Assembly (NCBI GenBank): GCA_038210245.1
Contig: JBBQWW010000004.1
Location: 1 to 64,000 of the forward strand
Direction of reading: 5' to 3'
Length of the DNA: 64,000 bases
Origin: Bog-756 sp038210245
GTDB taxonomy: Bacteria > Actinomycetota > Acidimicrobiia > Acidimicrobiales > RAAP-2
Part shown: piece after piece, positions 17,992-27,099 of the stretch
How the letters are laid out: every line of letters starts with the position of its first letter
Numbering within the stretch: position 1 is the stretch's first letter
Notes under the pieces: model-generated
What the model saw: only the letters and a program-made list of their open reading frames with translations
The model's database searches: none
Told to the model about the DNA's origin: nothing
Made by a program: the position numbers and the translations under genes

Positions 17992-18981
17992 CTACCCCCG
18001 ACGTAGGGCGTCGGCCAGCAGAGGTACCTCGGCCAGGGCCCGGAGAGCGTCGTTCAGGTGGGTGCAGCAGTCCTCGCCCCGCAGCCGGTCGAGTACCGCC
18101 CTCCGCAGCTCCCGCAGAGGGGTGCCCACCAGCCACTGGGCGTTGGGCGCGGCCAGGGGGCACTCCACGTAGGGCAGCACCCGGGGCTGAGCGTCGACCG
18201 AGGTCAAGGTGCCCGTGGTCCGGTCGGCGGTGGCCCACAGCCGGTACTCGTGCACGGCCACCTCGGAGCCGTCCGGGTCCCAACAGCTGTCACGGAACAT
18301 GGTGTCGACGACCAGCTGGTCCCCCTCCTCCCACACGTCGATGCGGCGGGCCCGTCGCATGGCTACCGCCGGAGGGTCGTCGAGGGGGTGCCACCCCGAG
18401 GGATCGGCTGGGTCGGCCAGCGGACCAACCGGCGCCACGTTCTGGGGCAGGCCCGAGAGGGTCCCGTCGGCGGCCAGGGAGCTGGCGCCGGTCCGGAACC
18501 CCGAGCAGATGTTGACCGTCATGCGTGGTCGGGACTTCGCCATGGTCTCGGCGAACTCGGGGAACTGGTCGGACCTCCGGAAGAAGGCGAATCCGGAGAT
18601 GAGCGTGGACCCGGCCAGGTCGTCCACCAACAGATGGAGCGGCGTCCCCGTCTCCACCTGATCGGGTAACTCCCGGGCGATGGCCTTGCGCAGGTTGCCG
18701 CCCGCCGTGCCGCCGACCAGTCGCTCCAACCCGGGCAGCGGTGGTTCGCTGGTGATGCGTTCGATGGTCCGTCCCCGGTTGGTCACGGCGGACAAGTCGG
18801 CGGAGTCCACCACCACGGCGGGACCCTCGGCCGGGGTCAGGAGGTCGCGGCAGCGGCCGGTGAGGTGGAGGTCCGTACCCAGGCCACCGGGCCAGGTCAT
18901 GAGCACGGTCGACGTCCGCCGGACCGATCCGGCCCGACGCGGGGGCGGAGGCCCGTCGGGGTGGCGCGGTGGCCTGCTCAC
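17992..18981 (-). CDS. DUF2889 domain protein
   Basis: A 329-residue protein with a C-terminal DUF2889 domain: RARRIDVWEEGD, VDTMFRDSCWDPDGSEVAVHEYRLWA, PRVLPYVECPLAAPN and the ending CTHLNDALRALAEVP. The N-terminal third is more variable. GTG start overlaps the stop of the esterase upstream by 4 bp (GTGA), so the two are coupled. DUF2889 proteins are often found next to catabolic acyl-CoA or aromatic-degradation genes, but no activity is known. Confidence 0.82.
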   Translation of the reverse strand: MSRPPRHPDGPPPPRRAGSVRRTSTVLMTWPGGLGTDLHLTGRCRDLLTPAEGPAVVVDSADLSAVTNRGRTIERITSEPPLPGLERLVGGTAGGNLRKAIARELPDQVETGTPLHLLVDDLAGSTLISGFAFFRRSDQFPEFAETMAKSRPRMTVNICSGFRTGASSLAADGTLSGLPQNVAPVGPLADPADPSGWHPLDDPPAVAMRRARRIDVWEEGDQLVVDTMFRDSCWDPDGSEVAVHEYRLWATADRTTGTLTSVDAQPRVLPYVECPLAAPNAQWLVGTPLRELRRAVLDRLRGEDCCTHLNDALRALAEVPLLADALRRG

Positions 18982-19904
18982 GCCAACCCGGCCTGCAGCG
19001 CCGCTACCGTCTCAACGGTGGCCCGTTGGGCGGCGTCGAAGAGGTTGTCGAGGCCGTAGAAGCCGTGGATCATCCCGTCGTACCGGGACAGCACCACCGG
19101 CACCCCGGCCAAGGACAGGCGCTCGGCGTAGGCCTCCCCTTCGTCCCGGAGCGGGTCGAACTCGGCTGTCACCACCAGGGCGGGCGGCAGACCCGACAGC
19201 TCGTCGACGAAGAGCGGTGAAGCGTCGGGCTGCCGGGGATCGGCACCGTCCAGGTAGAGGTCGATGAACCAGGCCATGGTGTCGGTGTCGAGCAGGTAGC
19301 CGGTGCCGTTCTCGGTGTGCGAAGGGAGGGATCGGGTCATGTCCGTTCCTGGGTAGATCAGGAGCTGGAAGGCGATGGGGGGTCCACCCCGGTCGCGCGC
19401 CCGCCGGGCCACCACGGCGGCCAGGTTCCCGCCGGCGCTGTCGCCGGCCACGGCCAGGCGCCGCGGATCGGCGCCCAGTTCGGCGGCGTGATCCGCCACC
19501 CAACCCGTGACCGTGTCGCAGTCCTCGACCGCGGCGGGATACGGGTGCTCGGGCGCCAGGCGGTAGTCAACGCTCACCACCACGGCGGGGACGCCAGCGG
19601 CCAACCGGTGACAGGCGGCGTCGACGGAGGCGATGTCGCCGATGACCCATCCGCCTCCGTGGAAGTACATGACCACCGGAAGCGGAGTGGCCCCGGCGGG
19701 GCGGTAGACACGGATCGGAATGGGGCCGCTCGGCCCCAGCACCGTGCGGTCCTCGGTGGGGACCGACTCCCCGGGCGCCCCGGCCATGGCGGCCAGGAGG
19801 GCGTAGCCGGCCCGGGCCTCCTCGGGGGACTGCTCGGTCAGGGGCGGGCTGCCGAGCGCAGCGATCTGGTCGAGTAGGGCACGGGCTTGCCGGTCGAGGG
19901 GCAC
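18978..19904 (-). CDS. HSL-family alpha/beta hydrolase (esterase/lipase)
   Basis: Hormone-sensitive-lipase-type carboxylesterase of 308 residues. The oxyanion motif HGGG (82-85, YFHGGGWVIGD), the nucleophile GDSAGG (Ser156), Asp250 (TAEFDPLRDEG) and His280 (GMIHGFYG) form a complete active site. The GTG at 19904 follows GGAGG; the longer reading to 20240 would cross the promoter of the divergent SDR. It shares an operon with the DUF2889 gene. Short-chain ester hydrolysis is expected. Confidence 0.92.
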   Translation of the reverse strand: MPLDRQARALLDQIAALGSPPLTEQSPEEARAGYALLAAMAGAPGESVPTEDRTVLGPSGPIPIRVYRPAGATPLPVVMYFHGGGWVIGDIASVDAACHRLAAGVPAVVVSVDYRLAPEHPYPAAVEDCDTVTGWVADHAAELGADPRRLAVAGDSAGGNLAAVVARRARDRGGPPIAFQLLIYPGTDMTRSLPSHTENGTGYLLDTDTMAWFIDLYLDGADPRQPDASPLFVDELSGLPPALVVTAEFDPLRDEGEAYAERLSLAGVPVVLSRYDGMIHGFYGLDNLFDAAQRATVETVAALQAGLA

Positions 19905-20070
19905 AAAACCTCCAGGGACGTCCGACCGGGCGCGTGAGCTCTCCGGTATGGGGCGAGACGGTACTCGCCGACACGCCAATCCCGCCCATCGGAGCGGGAC
20001 CGGTAGGGCTGTGCCACGATGGCCCCGGTACGGGCAAGGGCCCGGGCGGCGAAGCACCAGGGGGAATGAC

Positions 20071-20952
20071 GTGGAAGACCTGGAGGGGAAGGTGGCCGTG
20101 GTGACCGGCGGCGCCGCCGGCATCGGTCGGGGAATCGTCGAGGCGCTGCTCGACGAGGGGGCCCGGGTGATCATCGCCGACATCGAGGCGCCGGTTCTCG
20201 AGGCCACGGTGGCCGAGCTCGCCCCCCGGGGGGACGTCACAGGGGTGGTTACCGACGTCTCCGACCCCAGCTCGGTGGAGGCGCTCGCCGACCTGGTCTT
20301 CGATCGCCACGGGGCCTGTCACGTCCTCTGGAACAATGCCGGGGTGACCTCCGGCGGGGGCGGCAATCCCTGGGACCAGGAGCCCAACGACTGGCGGTGG
20401 TGCTTCGGGGTGAACGTCTTCGGGACGGCCCATGGGGTGCTGGCCTTCGTACCCCGGATGATCGCCTCGGACCAGCCCGGGGTGGTGGTTACCACCTCCT
20501 CGGGCGACGGGGGCATCGCCCCGGTCCCCTACGCCTCGGTCTACGCCTCGTCCAAGGCCGCCATCAGCTGCTTCACCGAGGCCCTGGCCCACCAGTTCCT
20601 GGCCCAGAGGACCAAGCTGTCGGCGTCGGTCTTCTACCCGTCGGGGGGGCTGCTCGAAACCGGCCTGTGGGAGGCCCAGCGCAACCGTCCCGAGGCCTTG
20701 GCCCGCCAGCGGCCCCGGCCTCCGGCCCCCGGCACCACCTTCGCCGAGTTCAAGGCGACCCTGGCCGCCGCCGGCCGCCCCACCGACGTCGTGGACCTCG
20801 CCGAGTTGGGGCGCTTCGCCGTCCAGGGGGTCAAGGAGGGACGCTTTGTGATCGGCCATCATCTCGACCAGGCCGGTCGCCTGCTCCACGCCCGGGCCGA
20901 CGCCATTGCCCAGGGGTCGCTTCCCCCCTCCGCCCTCGAGGGGCTGGCCTGA
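20071..20952 (+). CDS. SDR family oxidoreductase
   Basis: Classical SDR of 293 residues. The TGGAAGIG cofactor motif at 12-19, Asp37 after strand 2 (IIADIEA, favouring NAD), the NNAG motif at 88-91, Ser143/144 and the Y158-x3-K162 pair (YASSKAAI) are all present. The C-terminal part beyond residue 200 is longer than usual, with a Pro-rich loop (RPRPPAP). GTG at 20071 follows an AGGGGGA site. It is followed after 50 bp by an amidohydrolase on the same strand, likely one transcript. Confidence 0.9.
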   Translation: MEDLEGKVAVVTGGAAGIGRGIVEALLDEGARVIIADIEAPVLEATVAELAPRGDVTGVVTDVSDPSSVEALADLVFDRHGACHVLWNNAGVTSGGGGNPWDQEPNDWRWCFGVNVFGTAHGVLAFVPRMIASDQPGVVVTTSSGDGGIAPVPYASVYASSKAAISCFTEALAHQFLAQRTKLSASVFYPSGGLLETGLWEAQRNRPEALARQRPRPPAPGTTFAEFKATLAAAGRPTDVVDLAELGRFAVQGVKEGRFVIGHHLDQAGRLLHARADAIAQGSLPPSALEGLA

Positions 20953-21002
20953 GTGCCAACCGCCTCGGGCCCTCTCCGGACCATCGCCACCGGGGGGAAC
21001 TC

Positions 21003-22244
21003 ATGACCCAACCCCTCAAGCCGGACTACCGGTACACGGTGATCTCGGCCGACGCCCATGCCGGGGCCGACATCCCCGACTACCGCCCCTACCTCAGCGC
21101 CACCTGGCGTGACGAGTTCGACGCCTGGGCCGCCACCTACGTCAACCCCTTCGCCGACCTGCTGGCCCCCACCGCCTACCGCAGCTGGGACTCGGAGCGG
21201 CGACTGGCCGAGAACGACGCCGACGGAATCACCGCCGAGGTGCTCTTCCCCAACACGGTGCCGCCCTTCTTCGAGGAGGGCAGCCTGGTGGCGTTGCCCC
21301 CGTCCGAGTCGGAGTACGACCGTCGGTGGGCCGGCCTCCAGGCCCACAACCGCTGGTTGGCCGAGTTCTGTGCGCAGGCCCCGGGCCGGCGGGCCGGCGT
21401 GGCCCAGATCTTCGCCAACCGCATCGACGACGCCCTGGCCGAGGTGCGCTGGGCGGCCTCGGCCTTCGCTCCGTTCGGGGGGATCCTGCTGCCGTCCCTC
21501 CCACCCGGATCCGGCCTCCCACCCCTGTGGGACCCGGCTTACGAGCCCCTGTGGACCCTGTGCGAGGAGCTCGGGGTAGTGGTCAACATCCACGGAGGGG
21601 GCGGGATCCCTGACTACGGCGACGCCGAGGTGGCCCGGGCCATCATGCTGGTCGAGCTGCCCTGGTTCTCCCACCGTTCGCTCTGGCACCTGATCTTCGG
21701 CGGTATCTTCGAGCGCCATCCCGGCCTGCAGGTGGTCCTCACCGAACAGGGTCTGGCCTGGCTGCCCCGGGGCCTCGAGACGCTCGACTGGTTCTACGGC
21801 CGGATGACCCTGGGCGACGCCGCCGAGGCCACCTTCTTCGGTGCGGCGGCCAAGGGCATGTCCATGGCACCATCCGAGTACTTCCAGCGCAACGTGTCGG
21901 TGGGGGCCAGCTTCCTGCGGGCCACCGAGTCGGCCCTGCGTCACGAGGTCGGCGTGGACCGGATCATGTGGGGCGCCGACTACCCCCACTCCGAGGGAAG
22001 CTACCCCTTCAGCCGCGAGGCGCTGCGGGCTGCCTTCGGCACGTGCGACCCGCTCGAGACCCAGCAGATGGTGGAGGTCAACGCCGCCCTTCGCTACGGA
22101 TTCGACCTCGAGGCGCTGCGCGCCGTCGGCGGGAAGATCGGGCCCACCGTGGCCGAGGTGGCCACCCCGCTACCGGTCGACGACTACCCGACCGGTTCGA
22201 CCTGCAACGCCTTCGACCGTCACCAGGTGCTCCGCTCGTGGTGA
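21003..22244 (+). CDS. Amidohydrolase-2 family protein
   Basis: TIM-barrel metal-dependent hydrolase or decarboxylase of 413 residues (Amidohydro_2, ACMSD-like). The first strand carries the metal-site-like SADAHAG, the middle has VVVNIHGGGG and VVLTEQG, and the end has the catalytic Asp block RIMWGADYPHSEGSYP. Members act on acidic ring or side-chain intermediates or hydrolyse amides. The second family member lies convergently 26 bp downstream, and an SDR is encoded upstream. ATG follows GGGGGGAA. Substrate unknown. Confidence 0.88.
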   Translation: MTQPLKPDYRYTVISADAHAGADIPDYRPYLSATWRDEFDAWAATYVNPFADLLAPTAYRSWDSERRLAENDADGITAEVLFPNTVPPFFEEGSLVALPPSESEYDRRWAGLQAHNRWLAEFCAQAPGRRAGVAQIFANRIDDALAEVRWAASAFAPFGGILLPSLPPGSGLPPLWDPAYEPLWTLCEELGVVVNIHGGGGIPDYGDAEVARAIMLVELPWFSHRSLWHLIFGGIFERHPGLQVVLTEQGLAWLPRGLETLDWFYGRMTLGDAAEATFFGAAAKGMSMAPSEYFQRNVSVGASFLRATESALRHEVGVDRIMWGADYPHSEGSYPFSREALRAAFGTCDPLETQQMVEVNAALRYGFDLEALRAVGGKIGPTVAEVATPLPVDDYPTGSTCNAFDRHQVLRSW

Positions 22245-22270
22245 GCACGGGGGCCCGGTACGCGCTGACC

Positions 22271-23545
22271 TCAGCCCGGTTGGAGTCCGTACTCGGCCTT
22301 CCACCACCGGGCGCCGGCCCGTTCGGCCGGGTCGCTGAACCGGGTGTGGTCCTGGCCCAGTGAGTCGGGGGAGGGGCCGATCTGGTCGGCGATGGGCTTG
22401 AGGGCGCCCAGATCGAACCCGTAGACCTTGGCCGCGGTGAGCCCCAGCATCTCGGCGGTGTCGTCCACCGGCACCTCGGCAAAGTCGGACGTCAGCTTGG
22501 CCGCCGTGTGAGGCCATGTGCCCTCGGGGTGCGGGTAGTCGGTCCCCCACATCACCACATCGGTGCCGATGATGTACCGCCGGCGGATCTCCTCTTTGGA
22601 CATGGTGGAGGCCCCGATGAAGATGTTGGTGCCGAAGTAGTCCGAGGGAAGCTTGGAGATCTTGCCCTTCAGGAGGGCAGCCATCTTCTTGGTGGTATGC
22701 CCGCCCCCCATGTACTGGTCCCACTTCCACATCATGTCGGGGGCCCAGTACGCCGCGGCCTCGGTCACCACGAACTTGAGCTCCGGGTAACGCTCGAACG
22801 CCCCGCTGAACAGCAGGTGCCAGGCCGGCCGCACCGCCCACCAGACCACCTCGGCCAGGTAGACGCCGGTGTGGTCCCCGTACTCCTCCATAGGGGCCTC
22901 ACCGGAGTGGGTATGGACGGGGAGGCCCGTGTCGGCACAGGCCGCCCACACGGGGTCGTAGACGGCGTCGTTGTACGGCGCCCGGCTCCGCCACATGGTC
23001 GGGATCATGATGCCGCGGATGCCGGGCTGGGCCGCCACCCACTCGATCTCGGTCACGGCCCGGGCGATGTCGTGGGTGATGGGCACGAGAGCGATACCGC
23101 CTCGCCGGTGGGGTGAGTGCGAGCACATCTCGGCCAGGAACCGGTTATGGGCATGGGCCCCGGCAAAGGCCAGTTCGGGATCCTCGATGGCGCCGGCGAA
23201 CAGGCCGGCCCCGAACGGCGGGGAGGCCATCCCCGTGATGGCGTCGGCGTCGGCGAACAGCACGTCGGCCGAGACACCGTCGGCATCGAGCTCCTTGTCC
23301 CGGATCACCGGGTCGAAGGCCCCCTTCAGCCCCTCCTCGTTGTCCTTCTCCCAACCCATGATGTAGTCGTAGTTGAAGGCCAGCGACTCCTCCCGGTGGG
23401 CCATCCGCTCGGCCAGGTGGTCGTCGAAGGCTGGGTGGTGCTTGGGGGCGAGGTACTGACGGTACTGCTCGCAGGCCAGGCCGGCGTGCCCGTCGGCCGA
23501 CACCACGATGTAGCGATCCGATCCACTGGCCGGCACCTCGTTCAT
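22271..23545 (-). CDS. Amidohydrolase-2 family protein
   Basis: Second amidohydrolase, 424 residues, paralogous to the convergent gene at 21003. It has VVSADGHAG at strand 1 (DxH with Gly), LPVHTHSGEAP, FVVTEAAAYW and the Asp block VVMWGTDYPHPEGTWP. ATG at 23545 overlaps the stop of the acetoacetate-decarboxylase-like gene by 4 bp. The two paralogs share the overall order but differ through the middle third, so they probably act on different intermediates of one pathway. Confidence 0.88.
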   Translation of the reverse strand: MNEVPASGSDRYIVVSADGHAGLACEQYRQYLAPKHHPAFDDHLAERMAHREESLAFNYDYIMGWEKDNEEGLKGAFDPVIRDKELDADGVSADVLFADADAITGMASPPFGAGLFAGAIEDPELAFAGAHAHNRFLAEMCSHSPHRRGGIALVPITHDIARAVTEIEWVAAQPGIRGIMIPTMWRSRAPYNDAVYDPVWAACADTGLPVHTHSGEAPMEEYGDHTGVYLAEVVWWAVRPAWHLLFSGAFERYPELKFVVTEAAAYWAPDMMWKWDQYMGGGHTTKKMAALLKGKISKLPSDYFGTNIFIGASTMSKEEIRRRYIIGTDVVMWGTDYPHPEGTWPHTAAKLTSDFAEVPVDDTAEMLGLTAAKVYGFDLGALKPIADQIGPSPDSLGQDHTRFSDPAERAGARWWKAEYGLQPG

Positions 23546-24321
23546 CGTTTGGCCCCCAGTACCGAGAGGTCGTCGTACCGCTGGTGCATGTAGGGCTCCA
23601 ACCACTCGGCCGGTACCCGGCCCACCACCTCGCCCCGCTGAGAGGAGGAGAGCTCGGCGTACTCGAACGACACCACCTTGCGCACGGGAAAGTCGGCGAT
23701 GGGATCGAGCGGGGCGTCCAGCAGTTTGCACTCCCCGCTGACCGGACGGACCACCCGGGCCAGCTCGTGGCGCCGGCAGTAGACGAAGGCCGGGTCACCC
23801 TCGAGCCCTGATCCCGACGGGTCGGGCAGCAGCTTGAAGTAGAAGTCGAGCTTGTCGATCTCGTAGCCCGGGGCCTCGGCGCCGAGAGTCCCACTCACCT
23901 CGGCCACCGTCGATCCCATCCGGGCCACGCGGGCGCTCAGGGTGTCGCCCTCCACCATGAGGTCCATCTCGGCGATCTTCTTGGGTTCGCCGAACGTCTC
24001 GCGACCGCCCACGGTGGCCTGCTCGGACGTCATGGGCATGAACAGGGCGTACTCACCCTCGGTGTCCCCGTGTCGGGCCCGGACCCCGAACCAGCCGGCC
24101 CCGAACGGCTTGAGCCCGGTGCCCATGTCCACCACGGCGATCCGGAGTCGGGCTGTAGGGATCGAGGGCTCGAGCGGTCGGGGCAGGACCGAGGCGATGG
24201 CCTCGGGATCGGTCTCGAAGACCACGGTCACGGCCCGGGACCAGATGGGCGAGGTGGTCGCCTCCACTTCGCGGTTGCGGACCTGTTCAGGCGGCCGGGC
24301 CCCGTAACGGACGTTCCCCAT
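23542..24321 (-). CDS. Acetoacetate decarboxylase family protein
   Basis: A 259-residue protein of the ADC fold. The Schiff-base lysine region GEPKKIAEM (Lys114/115) aligns with the active Lys of acetoacetate decarboxylase, and the beta pattern YALFMPMTSEQATVGGRE and DFYFKLLPDPSG match. Family relatives include decarboxylases and hydratase/aldolases acting on beta- or alpha-keto acids. ATG at 24321 follows GGGGGACTC. It is co-transcribed with amidohydrolase 22271 downstream and probably the SnoaL-like gene upstream. Confidence 0.85.
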   Translation of the reverse strand: MGNVRYGARPPEQVRNREVEATTSPIWSRAVTVVFETDPEAIASVLPRPLEPSIPTARLRIAVVDMGTGLKPFGAGWFGVRARHGDTEGEYALFMPMTSEQATVGGRETFGEPKKIAEMDLMVEGDTLSARVARMGSTVAEVSGTLGAEAPGYEIDKLDFYFKLLPDPSGSGLEGDPAFVYCRRHELARVVRPVSGECKLLDAPLDPIADFPVRKVVSFEYAELSSSQRGEVVGRVPAEWLEPYMHQRYDDLSVLGAKR

Positions 24322-24398
24322 GAGTCCCCCTTCCCCGGGCGGACCAGGACGTCCGCCCCGACCAGTGTGGCATGCCGGGCAGGGACCGCGCCCCGACG

Positions 24399-24881
24399 TC
24401 AGTCCATGGCGTCGTCGGGCAGGGGGTACGGCGTGGCCGGCAGGCCCGGCATGGGGTGGTGCCACCACAGCGTCTCCTCGACCCGTCGGGTGATGCGCCA
24501 TCCCACCGACAGACGACGAAGATGGTCGTGATATCGACCACCCACCACGAAGAGCCATGGCTGCCCGTCGATGACCATCTCGTTCGGGTTGTGGAAGTCC
24601 GAGCGGGCCCGGGCCGCATCGCCGTCCGGCTCGATGGTCACCGTGCGGTTGACCACCAGGTGCTGGGTCCAGGTGAAGAGGGGTAGGACCTCGGAGAGCC
24701 ACTGGCGCACCTCGGGGAACCCACCCCGGATACCGCCGGCCGAGCGGTAGTCGAGCTGGGCGTCAGGAGCGAATACCGAGCCCAACCGGTCCCAGTCCCG
24801 GTCGTCGACGGCGTTGGCGTACACGGTCAGGAGTTCGTCGATCTCCTGCTGGTCGAACAGGGTCTCCAGGCTCCGATCCAC
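24399..24881 (-). CDS. SnoaL-like / NTF2-fold protein
   Basis: A 160-residue cone-shaped NTF2-like protein of the SnoaL_4 type, as in limonene hydrolases, dehydratases and ring hydroxylase small subunits. The N-terminal helix motif QQEIDELLTVYANAVDDRDWDRLGSVFAPDAQLDY is diagnostic. An LWWHHP end follows the last strands. It is first in the minus-strand group with the decarboxylase-like and amidohydrolase genes. A dehydratase, isomerase or scaffold role is possible. Confidence 0.85.
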   Translation of the reverse strand: MDRSLETLFDQQEIDELLTVYANAVDDRDWDRLGSVFAPDAQLDYRSAGGIRGGFPEVRQWLSEVLPLFTWTQHLVVNRTVTIEPDGDAARARSDFHNPNEMVIDGQPWLFVVGGRYHDHLRRLSVGWRITRRVEETLWWHHPMPGLPATPYPLPDDAMD

Positions 24882-25030
24882 GGGGCGAACCTAGCGGTCC
24901 CGGGCCCACATCGCCGAACGGTCCGGCCCTGGGCTCCCGCCATCGGACGGGAGGGGCGAAGTACGGATGGGCGGACGGGACGGGCGAACGGGCGACCCGG
25001 CCGCCTCCGGGTGCCCGTCAGGCCTGCAGT

Positions 25031-25075
25031 CGCGGTACAGGAGTGGAATCTTCGGGATCGCCCCTCCGTACCGCG
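25031..25075. repeat. Inverted repeat, 12-bp bulged stem
   Basis: CGCGGTAC at 25031-25038 plus GGAG at 25040-25043 pairs with CTCC at 25064-25067 and GTACCGCG at 25068-25075, leaving one bulged A and a 20-nt loop. No T run follows, so it is not a standard terminator. It could be a structured leader, a regulator site, or a mobile-element trace. Confidence 0.5.
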
Positions 25076-25136
25076 AGCCCAGAGCAGGCTCGGGATCCGC
25101 CGCCGCCGGAAACCGTACCGGTAATCCCGGCCCATC

Positions 25137-25151
25137 GCAACCAATAGTTGC
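25137..25151. promoter_or_regulatory. Candidate operator palindrome
   Basis: GCAAC-CAATA-GTTGC is a perfect 5-bp inverted repeat with a 5-bp spacer, 165 bp upstream of the TetR-like start. Its AT-rich centre stands out in this GC-rich gap. Binding by the adjacent regulator is inference. Confidence 0.35.
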
Positions 25152-25316
25152 AACGGGGGTTCGGGCAGGATCGGCGAGGCCACCACCAGGCACGGGGCCC
25201 CGCCGTCGGCGATCCCCGAGCCGGCCGGGCACCGTGTTCGACACCTCTGACGGTTCGGCCCATGATGGGGCCATGCCGCGACCTGACTTCGGTGCCGACA
25301 GTGGCCGGCCACAACC

Positions 25317-26132
25317 GTGAGCGACCCGCCGAAGACCCGGCTCAGCCGTGACGAGCTGCGGGCCGTGCTCCTGGCAGCGGGGCGAGCCATCCTGCAGGAC
25401 GAGGGGATCGAGACCGGCACCGACAATCTCACCTTCAAGCGGGTCTTCGAACGGGTCGAGCGCGTCGAGGGCATCCAGCTGACCAACGCCTCGGTCATCC
25501 GCCGGGTGTGGGAGAACCAAGCCGACTTCCAGGCCGACGTGCTCTCCGCCATCGCCCGTGACGTCGAGCGCCCCGAGGTGGAGGAGACGCTCAACGCCAC
25601 GCACGCCTTCCTCGACGGGTTCGACCTGTCCACCCCCGAGCTGCGCATGGGCGCCATGCGCGAACTGTGCCGTTTGGTCGGAGCGACCAGTAGCGAGTCC
25701 CTGTTGAACTCTCCGAACTGGCCCCTGTGGATCTCGGTGGTGGCCATAGCCACCACCAGTTCGCCCTCCGAGCTGCGCAGCCGGGTCCAGAGCGCCCTGC
25801 GCGACGGCTACGCGTCCATCACCGAGTTCTGGGACGCCACCACCGAGGACTTCATGGCCTACCTCGGCCTTCGTTTCCGCGACCCGTGGACCTTGCGGCA
25901 GTACACCATCGCCAGCACCGCCCTGAGCGAGGGATACGCCCTCCGGCAGTACATCGAGGGGGGCCTGCCCTCCTTCATGCGACCGACCGGTCCGCACGGG
26001 GAGCTTCAGGAGTGGACCCTGTTCGGGGCGGCCGTCGAGGCCCTGGCCATGCAGTCGGTGGAGCCGGATCCCGACATCATCCCGGGGTTGGCCGTGGACG
26101 GCCGAGCCGCCTCTGGCCCGGAAGGGCGGTAG
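25317..26132 (+). CDS. TetR-like transcriptional regulator
   Basis: A 271-residue helical protein. The N-terminal 75 residues fit a TetR-type DNA-binding domain (LRAVLLAAGRAILQDEGIE, then LTNASVIRRVWENQADFQADVL as the recognition-helix/YxH-like part), though it is atypical, with TFKRVFERVERVEG between. The rest is alpha-helical ligand-binding-like. Start is GTG. Four bp separate its stop from the alpha/beta hydrolase gene, so it likely controls that operon and perhaps the divergent catabolic genes. Confidence 0.75.
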   Translation: MSDPPKTRLSRDELRAVLLAAGRAILQDEGIETGTDNLTFKRVFERVERVEGIQLTNASVIRRVWENQADFQADVLSAIARDVERPEVEETLNATHAFLDGFDLSTPELRMGAMRELCRLVGATSSESLLNSPNWPLWISVVAIATTSSPSELRSRVQSALRDGYASITEFWDATTEDFMAYLGLRFRDPWTLRQYTIASTALSEGYALRQYIEGGLPSFMRPTGPHGELQEWTLFGAAVEALAMQSVEPDPDIIPGLAVDGRAASGPEGR

Positions 26133-26136
26133 CCGG

Positions 26137-27096
26137 ATGGCTGAGGAGGGTCCGACGGCAACGCCACCCGTTCCGGGGCCCGCGGGGACGTTTCCCGTGG
26201 GGTACGCCACCATCCACGGGCACCGGATGGCCTACCGGCGAGGCGGAACCGGCCCGGTCCTCCTGCTGCTTCACGGGATCGCCGGTAGCTCCCAGACGTG
26301 GATCCCGGCCATGGAACTCCTGGCCCAGGAGTACACCGTCATCGCCCCTGACTTCGTGGGCCACGGGCACTCGGACAAGCCCTCGGGTGACTACTCGCTG
26401 GGCAACTTCGCCAACTGGATGCGCGACCTCCTGGCTGTGCTGGGTATCGACCGGGCCACGGTGGTGGGTCAGTCCTTCGGCGGGGGCGTGGCCATGCAGT
26501 TCGCCTACCAGTTCCCCGACCGTTGCGAGCGCCTGGTGCTCGTGGACGCCGGAGGGTTGGGGCGGGACGTCAACTGGGTACTCCGCCTGGTCACCCTGCC
26601 GGCGGCCGAGTACGTATTGCCGGTGGTCTTCCCGTCGTTCGTCCGGGATTGGGGTGACAGCGTCGCCCGGCTGGCCGAGCGGGTCGGATTCCGGAGCGTT
26701 CCGGCCGTCGAGGTCTGGCACTCCTATCGTTCCCTCACCCAGGTCGAGCACCGACGGGCGTTCGTGCGCACCATGCGCTCGGTGATCGACCCGGGAGGTC
26801 AGACGGTCAGCGCCATGGACCGCCTCTACCTGGCCGAGCAGATCCCCACCCTGATCGTCTGGGGCGAGCAGGACCGGATCATCCCCGTGGCCCACGCCTA
26901 CGAAGCGCTGAAGGCCGCACCCCACAGTCGCCTCGAGGTGCTGCCCGGGGTCGGGCACTTCCCCCAATCGGAGGCCCCCGAGGCGTTCGTCGCCATCCTC
27001 ACCGACTTCCTCACCACCACCGAGCCCGGCACCATCACCCCCGAGGACCAGCGCCACCGCCTCCGGCGGGGCGCCGGCGCCGACGGCGAGGACTGA
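26137..27096 (+). CDS. Alpha/beta hydrolase
   Basis: Soluble alpha/beta-fold hydrolase of 319 residues. HG oxyanion (LLLHGIAGSSQTW), the Asp-rich DFVGHGHSDKP, the nucleophile VGQSFGGGVA (Ser113), Asp246 (WGEQDRIIP) and His274 (GVGHFPQSE) give a full triad. The order resembles meta-cleavage-product hydrolases and haloalkane/epoxide hydrolase relatives. With the neighbouring regulator it may serve the same catabolic path as the amidohydrolase cluster, by inference. Confidence 0.9.
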   Translation: MAEEGPTATPPVPGPAGTFPVGYATIHGHRMAYRRGGTGPVLLLLHGIAGSSQTWIPAMELLAQEYTVIAPDFVGHGHSDKPSGDYSLGNFANWMRDLLAVLGIDRATVVGQSFGGGVAMQFAYQFPDRCERLVLVDAGGLGRDVNWVLRLVTLPAAEYVLPVVFPSFVRDWGDSVARLAERVGFRSVPAVEVWHSYRSLTQVEHRRAFVRTMRSVIDPGGQTVSAMDRLYLAEQIPTLIVWGEQDRIIPVAHAYEALKAAPHSRLEVLPGVGHFPQSEAPEAFVAILTDFLTTTEPGTITPEDQRHRLRRGAGADGED

Positions 27097-27099
27097 GGA

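Larger units (their letters stand above)
24882..25316. other. Divergent intergenic region with inverted repeats
   Basis: The 435 bp between the SnoaL-like gene and the TetR-like gene hold no convincing gene on either strand. They carry a long stem-loop (25031-25075) and a short palindrome (25137-25151), listed separately, and presumably the promoters of both directions. Confidence 0.6.

Noticed and set aside
19905..20240. N-terminal extension of the HSL esterase
   Set aside because: The extension is Ser/Arg/Pro-rich, crosses the divergent SDR promoter, and the GTG at 19904 has a good GGAGG site.
25031..25075. Rho-independent terminator
   Set aside because: The stem lacks a T run and no gene ends just before it.
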